Shown: one piece after another, positions 59,575-64,000 of the stretch
How the letters are laid out: each line of letters opens with the position of its first letter
Numbering within the stretch: position 1 is the first letter of the stretch
Assembly (NCBI GenBank): GCA_026990035.1
Contig: JALSIM010000040.1
Span: forward strand, 1-64,000
Reading direction: 5' to 3'
Length of the DNA: 64,000 bases
Source of the DNA: Alphaproteobacteria bacterium
GTDB taxonomy: Bacteria > Pseudomonadota > Alphaproteobacteria > Geminicoccales > Geminicoccaceae
Made by a program: the position numbers and the translations under genes
Notes under the pieces: generated by a model
Told to the model about the DNA's origin: nothing
Seen by the model: only the letters and a program-made list of their open reading frames with translations
Databases searched by the model: none

Positions 59575-61362
59575 GTGACGGAAGTGCGGCGCTGGGCCGA
59601 ACGTGTCCTCGCCGCCTTCACCGTCGGCTTTCATCTCTGGCTGCTGTTCGAGGGGCTGATCTCCAACCTCGTCAGCCGCCCCCTCCACATGGCCCTGGCG
59701 GTGCCTTGGGTGCTGCTGCTGGCCCCTTCGGCCGGGCCGGTGGCCCGCTGGTTCGGCCGGATTCTCGGGCTGGCGGCGATCGCCGCGGCGCTCTGGATCG
59801 CCTGGAACTACCGGCTGCTCGACGAGCAGTACGGCATGCTCGCCGGCACCTTCCAGTACGGGCTCGCGGTGGTCCTGGTGCTGGCGGTGCTGGAGATGGC
59901 ACGGCGGGTCGTCCGCCTCGCCCTGCCGACGGTGGCCGTGCTGGCCCTCCTCTACGGCATGTTCGGCCAGTACGTCCCGGGCGAGTTCGGCCATCCCGGC
60001 ATTCCCTGGGCGAGTCTCTTCGGCAATCTGACCATCGCCGAGACCGGGATCTGGGGACCGCTCACCGGGGTTTCGGTGAACATCGTCGCGATCTTCGTCA
60101 TCCTCGGCGCGGTGCTGTCGGCGGGCGAGGCGGGCACCGGCTTCATGGCCCTGGCCCTGCGCATCGCCGGCCGGCTCCGGGGCGGCGCGGCCAAGGTGGC
60201 GGTCCTCGCCTCCGCCCTGTTCGGGTCGCTGTCCGGTTCGGCCAGCGCCAATGTCGCCTCCACCGGTGCGGTCACCCTGCCGATGATGAAGCGGCTCGGA
60301 TATCCGCCTTCCCTGGCGGCGGCGGTGGAGGCGGTGGCCTCGACGGGAGGGCAGATCATGCCGCCGCTCATGGGGGCGGGCGCCTTCGTCATGGTCGAGC
60401 TCCTCCAGATTCCCTACAGCCGGGTGATGGCCGCCGCGTTGCTGCCGGCGCTCCTGTTCTTCTTCGCCTGCTGGATGGGGATCGATCTCGCCGCCCGCCG
60501 CTACCGGCTGGTCGCGATCGGCCGCGAAGACCTGCCCTCCACCGATCTGCTGCTGCGCACCGTCCCCTTCTTCCTGCTGCCCCTGGGTCTCCTCCTGTGG
60601 CTGCTCCTGGGGAGGGGGGTGACCGCCCAGCTCGCCGCCGCCTGGGCGGTGTTCCTCGCCTTCGCCCTGCTGGTCACCGACCGCCATCTGCGCGTCGATC
60701 CGGGTGCCCTCCTCGCCCGCCTCGAGTCGGCGGTGCTCAACGCCGCCCGCCAGATCGCCGCCATCGCCTCGATCATCATCTGCGCCGGTCTGGTGATCGG
60801 GGTGCTCAACCTCACCGGGCTCGGGGTCAAGGTGACGAGCGTCATCGTCGGGCTTTCGGGCGGCGAGCTGCTGCCCGCGCTCCTGCTCACGGCCCTCGCC
60901 TGTCTCGTGCTCGGGATGGAGGTGCCGACCACCGCCGCCTACGTGATCGCCGTCTCGGTCGCCGGTCCGGCCCTCCAGCAGCTCGGGCTCGATCCGCTGG
61001 TGGCCCATCTCTTCGTCTTCTGGTACGCGCTGCTCTCCACCATCACTCCGCCGGTCTGCGGCACCGTGTTCATCGCCTCCGGGATGCTCGGCGCGCCTTG
61101 GCTCGCGACCGCCCTCCATGCCATGCGTCTCGGCCTCGGCCTCTATCTCGTGCCGCTCGGGTTCGTCGTCGAGCCGGCCCTGATCGACCCGCTCGCCGCC
61201 CCCGGGGCGGCCCTGCTGGCCTTCGCGAAGCTCGCCGCGGTGCTGGCGGCGCTCGCCTGGGCCCTCGGCGAGCTGCGGCTGCGGCCCGCCCTCGGCGGGC
61301 TGGTGGCGGGGCTGGCGCTCCTCCTCCTCGCCCTGCCGCTCGCCTCGCTGAGCCCCTTCTGA
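59575..61362 (+). CDS. TRAP transporter fused permease (DctQM type)
   Basis: An integral membrane protein of 595 residues from a GTG start, with about 15 hydrophobic segments. The small (Q) and large (M) subunits are one chain, as usual for TAXI systems. Large-subunit motifs include GSLSGSASANVASTGAVTLP and GGQIMPPLMGAGAFVM, then GMEVPTTAAYVIA. It is Na+- or H+-driven and pairs with the binding protein just upstream. Confidence 0.92.
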   Translation: MTEVRRWAERVLAAFTVGFHLWLLFEGLISNLVSRPLHMALAVPWVLLLAPSAGPVARWFGRILGLAAIAAALWIAWNYRLLDEQYGMLAGTFQYGLAVVLVLAVLEMARRVVRLALPTVAVLALLYGMFGQYVPGEFGHPGIPWASLFGNLTIAETGIWGPLTGVSVNIVAIFVILGAVLSAGEAGTGFMALALRIAGRLRGGAAKVAVLASALFGSLSGSASANVASTGAVTLPMMKRLGYPPSLAAAVEAVASTGGQIMPPLMGAGAFVMVELLQIPYSRVMAAALLPALLFFFACWMGIDLAARRYRLVAIGREDLPSTDLLLRTVPFFLLPLGLLLWLLLGRGVTAQLAAAWAVFLAFALLVTDRHLRVDPGALLARLESAVLNAARQIAAIASIIICAGLVIGVLNLTGLGVKVTSVIVGLSGGELLPALLLTALACLVLGMEVPTTAAYVIAVSVAGPALQQLGLDPLVAHLFVFWYALLSTITPPVCGTVFIASGMLGAPWLATALHAMRLGLGLYLVPLGFVVEPALIDPLAAPGAALLAFAKLAAVLAALAWALGELRLRPALGGLVAGLALLLLALPLASLSPF

Positions 61363-61448
61363 GCCCGCCCGGGGCTCGTTTCCTCCATCGGCGAGTCCTA
61401 TATCCCTCCGGAGCCGACGATGGCGGTGCGGGCGAGGGAGGAAAGCCG

Positions 61449-62270
61449 ATGGAAGAGCGGGTCGTGGCCCATTACACGCGGGAGGATCTGGCGGTACGCC
61501 TGCTGGCCCTGGTCGAGGCCCAGGGCCGCGATCCGCGGCGGCTCCGGCCGGAGGATCTGGTCGGGGTCGAAGACATGCACGTCGGCGGACGGGCGGCCAC
61601 CGAACGCTTCGCCGGCGCCCTGCCGCTGCAGCCCGGGATGGAACTCCTGGACATCGGCAGCGGCCTCGGCGGGGCCGCCCGCTTCCTGGCCCTCGCCTAC
61701 GGCTGCCGGGTGACCGGGATCGATCTCACCACCGCCCTGGTGGCCGCCGCCCGCACCCTTTCCGCGCGGGTGGGGATGGGCGACCGGGTCCGCTTCGAGA
61801 CGGCGAGCGCCCTCGATCTGCCCTTCGCCGAGGCGAGCTTCGACGGCGCCTATACGATCCATGTCGGGATGAACGTGGCCGCCAAGGACCGGTTCTACGC
61901 CGAGGCCTTCCGGGTGGTGAAGCCGGGCGGCTTCTTCGCCCTCTACGACGTCGTCCGGCTCGCCGGCGACCCCGGCTATCCGGTGCCCTGGGCGGAGAGC
62001 CCCGAAACCAGCCATCTCGCGACTCCGGAACGGCTCGAGGAACTGCTGCACGAAGCCGGTTTCGAGGTCCGGGAGGTGGTCGATCGCACCGCCGAGGGAG
62101 CGGCGGCGATGGCCGAGAGCGCGGCCCGCATCGCCGATCCCGGAGCCGCCGCCAGGGCCTCGGCACCGCTGGTGATGGGCGCCGACTACCGGGCCAAGAT
62201 CGCGAACATCGCCGCCGCACTCGGCGATCGTCGTCTGGGCTGTTTCGAGATCCACTGCCGACGTCCCTGA
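61449..62270 (+). CDS. SAM-dependent methyltransferase
   Basis: A class I methyltransferase of 273 residues; the start at 61449 has GGAGGAAAG upstream. LLDIGSGLGGAARFLA and VTGIDLTT form the SAM site, VKPGGFFALYDVV follows, and DRVRFETASALDLPF is the acidic post-loop. The pattern resembles glycine/sarcosine or small-molecule N-methyltransferases and ubiquinone-type C-methyltransferases; the acceptor is unknown. It lies 86 bases after the TRAP permease. A terminator-like hairpin follows at 62437. Confidence 0.8.
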   Translation: MEERVVAHYTREDLAVRLLALVEAQGRDPRRLRPEDLVGVEDMHVGGRAATERFAGALPLQPGMELLDIGSGLGGAARFLALAYGCRVTGIDLTTALVAAARTLSARVGMGDRVRFETASALDLPFAEASFDGAYTIHVGMNVAAKDRFYAEAFRVVKPGGFFALYDVVRLAGDPGYPVPWAESPETSHLATPERLEELLHEAGFEVREVVDRTAEGAAAMAESAARIADPGAAARASAPLVMGADYRAKIANIAAALGDRRLGCFEIHCRRP

Positions 62271-62280
62271 AGAGCGGATC

Positions 62281-62296
62281 TGTGGCAATTGCCACA
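62281..62296. repeat. Perfect 16-base palindrome
   Basis: TGTGGCAATTGCCACA is an exact inverted repeat with no spacer, a typical dimeric-operator shape. It lies ten bases after the methyltransferase stop. A GCGGCGG/CCGCCGC hairpin is directly adjacent. Confidence 0.6.
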
Positions 62297-62436
62297 GCCG
62301 CGGCGGGCCACCGCCGCTAGCCTCCGGCCCATAGCTCCGGTCCTGCCCGTACTGTCATCGGTGCGGTTTCCGGGGATGCGGTCCCCGGGCCGGCCGGCGG
62401 ATACTCCATCTCTCGTCAGAGCTCGCACGTGATCGG

Positions 62437-62460
62437 CGGACCCTCGCGGGTCCGTCTTTA
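62437..62460 (+). terminator. Weak terminator-like hairpin
   Basis: A seven-base-pair stem CGGACCC/GGGTCCG with a TCGC loop (62437-62454) is followed by TCTTTA. It may end the methyltransferase transcript. Confidence 0.4.
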
Positions 62461-62523
62461 CATCCGGCGGCGGCTTCCTCCATTGTCCACCGGCAACGAA
62501 CGGACCGTGACGGCATTCCGGCA

Positions 62524-62554
62524 TTGGCGCCGGGGTCCGAACCACCTGTATCCT
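62524..62554 (+). promoter_or_regulatory. Weak candidate promoter of the DoxX gene
   Basis: TTGGCG (62524-62529), the same -35 as the tRNA-Arg promoter, is followed by TATCCT at 62549 (19-base spacer) or TGTATC at 62547 (17). Both -10 matches are poor. Confidence 0.3.
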
Positions 62555-62597
62555 CGGTCCGATAACAATCCGGGTTCATCGACAGGGAGCAGGAAAC

Positions 62598-63071
62598 ATG
62601 GCTCAGCCGACCGCCGAAGATCGCCCCCGGCTCGTCCTCCCGGCCCTCGAAGGTCTCTACCGGGCGCTGGATCCCTACATGGATGCGCTGGTGCGGGTCA
62701 CCGTCGGGCTCTCGCTGGTGCCGCACGGCATGCAGAAACTGTTCGGCATGCTGGGCGGCGGCGGGCTCGCCGGCACCGCCAAGTTCCTCGAAAGCGTGGG
62801 CTACGCGCCCGGCATGTTCTGGGCCCTGGCCCTCGGCAGCCTCGAGTTCTTCGGCGGCATCGCCCTCGCCCTCGGCTTTCTGACCCGTCCCCTGGCCGCC
62901 CTCGTCTTCGTCTTCATGCTCAACGCCATCGTCTACCACTGGCCCAACGGCTTCTTCTGGAACAAGCTCGGCTACGAGTTTCCGCTCTTCTGGGCGGCGA
63001 TGTGCGTCTTCGTTTTCGTGCGCGGCGGCGGGCGCTATTCCCTCGATCACCGCCTCGGGCGCGAATTCTAG
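62598..63071 (+). CDS. DoxX-family membrane protein
   Basis: A protein of 157 residues with four hydrophobic helices. The DoxX-type start RVTVGLSLVPHGMQKLFGM and FFGGIALALGFLTRPLAALV are visible, and the loop GGGGLAGTAKFLES lies between helices. Members resemble the small membrane subunit of thiosulfate:quinone oxidoreductase and are often of unknown role in the inner membrane. GGAGCAGGA precedes the ATG. Its last four bases overlap the convergent alkB-like gene. Confidence 0.85.
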   Translation: MAQPTAEDRPRLVLPALEGLYRALDPYMDALVRVTVGLSLVPHGMQKLFGMLGGGGLAGTAKFLESVGYAPGMFWALALGSLEFFGGIALALGFLTRPLAALVFVFMLNAIVYHWPNGFFWNKLGYEFPLFWAAMCVFVFVRGGGRYSLDHRLGREF

Positions 63072-63712
63072 GGCCTCTCCGGCACGGTCACCCGGCGCAG
63101 GGTCAGGTTGATCCGTCCCTCGCCGGGTACCGGCTCGCCGGTTCCCGGAAGGATCCGGTCGATGCCGTGATAGAGGAGGCGGGCCGGGCCGCCCATCACC
63201 AGCACGTCGCCGCTCTCCAGCAGCAGGCGGCGGGTGGGATCGCGCCGCCGGCGGCCGCCGAAGCGGAACCAGGCCGCGCAGCCCAGCGACACCGACAGGA
63301 TCGGTGCCGTGAACTCCTCCTCGTCGCGGTCCTGATGGAGACCGAGCCGGGCGCCGGGCCGATAGTGATTGACGAGGCAGCATTCGGGCGGATGGGGATA
63401 GTCGGCGAGCTCTTCCCACAGGCGCAGCAGCGCCTCGGGAATCGGCGGCCAGGGCCGACCGGTGCCGGGATGGACGGGGCTGTAGCGGTACCCCCGGATG
63501 TCGCTGATCCAGCCGAGCCGGCCGAGGTTGCACATGCGGACCGAAAACGGCCGCCCGCTCCCGGGCATCACCGGCCGGAACCAGCCCGCCGCCTCGACGA
63601 GCTCCAGGACCTCTCCGAGCAGCCGCCGCCGGCTGCCGGCATCGAGCCGTCCCGGCAGGTACCGCAGACCCACCGGGAGAGCGTCGTCCTTCGGCTCGCC
63701 TCGCTCGGTCAT
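63068..63712 (-). CDS. alkB: AlkB-family 2-oxoglutarate/Fe(II)-dependent DNA repair dioxygenase
   Basis: A protein of 214 residues. The iron ligands are visible as H126 and D128 (LGLHQDRDEEE) and H182 (LLYHGIDRI), with R200 (GRINLTLRR) binding 2-oxoglutarate. VRMCNLGRLGWISD and NHYRPGARLG are the substrate-binding and jelly-roll segments. It removes alkyl groups from 1-methyladenine and 3-methylcytosine in DNA by oxidation. It stands alone, without ada or other adaptive-response genes. Confidence 0.92.
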   Translation of the reverse strand: MTERGEPKDDALPVGLRYLPGRLDAGSRRRLLGEVLELVEAAGWFRPVMPGSGRPFSVRMCNLGRLGWISDIRGYRYSPVHPGTGRPWPPIPEALLRLWEELADYPHPPECCLVNHYRPGARLGLHQDRDEEEFTAPILSVSLGCAAWFRFGGRRRRDPTRRLLLESGDVLVMGGPARLLYHGIDRILPGTGEPVPGEGRINLTLRRVTVPERP

Positions 63713-63808
63713 GAGGCGGATATGGCGGGCCGCCCTCCGCCGGCAAGCGGGCCCTTGTCAGTGGCCCCGGCTTTCGCCATTTTCCGGCCCGCAACCGAGG
63801 GAACGAGG

Positions 63809-64000
63809 ATGACACGCGATCTGTGGCTGGACGATTTCCGTCCCGGCCAGCGGTTCACCACCGGGGGGGCCACCCTGAGCGAGGCCCAGATCATGGCCTT
63901 CGCCTTCGAATGGGATCCGCAACCGTTCCACATCGACAAGCCGGCGGCGGCGCAGAGCCCCTACGGGGGGATCATCGCCAGCGGCTTCCACACCCTGCTG
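63809..64000 (+). CDS. MaoC-like dehydratase, cut off by the window end
   Basis: The first 64 residues of a hot-dog-fold enzyme, starting at 63809 with GAACGAGG before the ATG. TRDLWLDDFRPGQRFTTGGA, then FAFEWDPQPFHIDKPAA and YGGIIASGFHTLL match MaoC dehydratases; the FDPQPFH-like stretch is the R-hydratase catalytic region (Asp and His visible). It probably hydrates or dehydrates an enoyl-CoA. The rest lies to the right of the window. Confidence 0.8.
   Translation, partial: MTRDLWLDDFRPGQRFTTGGATLSEAQIMAFAFEWDPQPFHIDKPAAAQSPYGGIIASGFHTLL

Larger units (their letters stand above)
62271..62597. other. 327-base intergenic region
   Basis: No gene with a convincing start was found. It holds a perfect 16-base palindrome just after the methyltransferase stop, a GC hairpin (62300-62317), a weak terminator (62437-62460) and the upstream region of the DoxX gene. 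A 119-codon frame on the minus strand across it is Arg/Pro/Gly-rich and is judged spurious. Confidence 0.5.

Noticed and set aside
62281-62300. Sigma54 promoter in the TGGCAATTGCC sequence
   Set aside because: GG and GC elements are not at the required spacing of the -24/-12 consensus, and the sequence is better explained as a palindrome.
62186-62545. 119-codon minus-strand frame between the methyltransferase and DoxX genes
   Set aside because: Composition is low-complexity, it overlaps the methyltransferase, and there is no ribosome site.

Overview
The window is a very GC-rich stretch of a bacterial chromosome, almost certainly from an alphaproteobacterium of Rhodospirillales type. The signs are a split transhydrogenase (pntAA/pntAB/pntB), a COQ9-family protein, an NDUFS4-like complex I accessory subunit, an alphaproteobacterial-style S21 protein, a fused indolepyruvate:ferredoxin oxidoreductase and a TAXI-type TRAP transporter. 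Genes are tightly packed, with many ATGA/GTGA stop-start overlaps. I saw no insertion sequence, integrase, CRISPR array or rRNA operon. The species cannot be named from the sequence.

Layout. 0.5-9.6 kb: a small membrane stress protein, then a compact minus-strand operon for phosphorus uptake (Na/Pi symporter, phnDCEE) that runs on into an OmpA-like lipoprotein, glycerol kinase and an endonuclease/exonuclease/phosphatase-family enzyme. 9.7-36 kb: housekeeping and metabolism: polA, COQ9, rpsU, FMN reductase, pntAA-AB-B, a 1160-residue indolepyruvate oxidoreductase, an HAD hydrolase, a hydroxyacid dehydrogenase, an aminotransferase-puuE-tusA operon, a coupled mobB-moeA-FAD oxidoreductase-MFS-M20 operon, a SelA-like PLP enzyme, a DEAD-box helicase, small regulatory and redox proteins, and tRNA-Arg(TCT).

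36.2-52.3 kb is the most interesting part: a surface-glycan locus for nonulosonic (sialic-acid-like) sugars. All six pseudaminic acid steps are present: PseB, PseC, a fused PseG-PseH, PseI and PseF, plus a pseudaminate-associated methylase. Beside them is a second, seven-gene minus-strand operon: a divergent NeuB-family synthase that has lost a metal-ligand histidine, PseF, HisH-like, HisF-like (without the histidine-pathway catalytic Asp11), a PseA/WbpG-type sugar amidotransferase, an unrecognised glycosyltransferase-like protein and an AsnB-type amidotransferase. The HisH/HisF/PseA set is known from routes that convert an N-acetyl group to acetamidino. The locus therefore probably makes an amidinated nonulosonate for flagellin, LPS or capsule. 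An ABC exporter follows.

52.4-57.7 kb: a coupled run of DUF3604/PHP-like protein, FkbM methyltransferase, phosphatidylserine decarboxylase, phosphatidylserine synthase and a second CDP-alcohol phosphatidyltransferase. 57.7-64 kb: a tandem universal stress protein, a TAXI-TRAP transporter, a methyltransferase, DoxX, AlkB and the start of a MaoC-like dehydratase.

Promoters recur in one form: TTGnnn, a spacer of about 17 bases, then a -10 that is often TAGnnn inside GCTAG. tRNA-Arg has the best -10 (TATGAT). rpsU has no usual start codon at its conserved N-terminus and seems to start at ATC.
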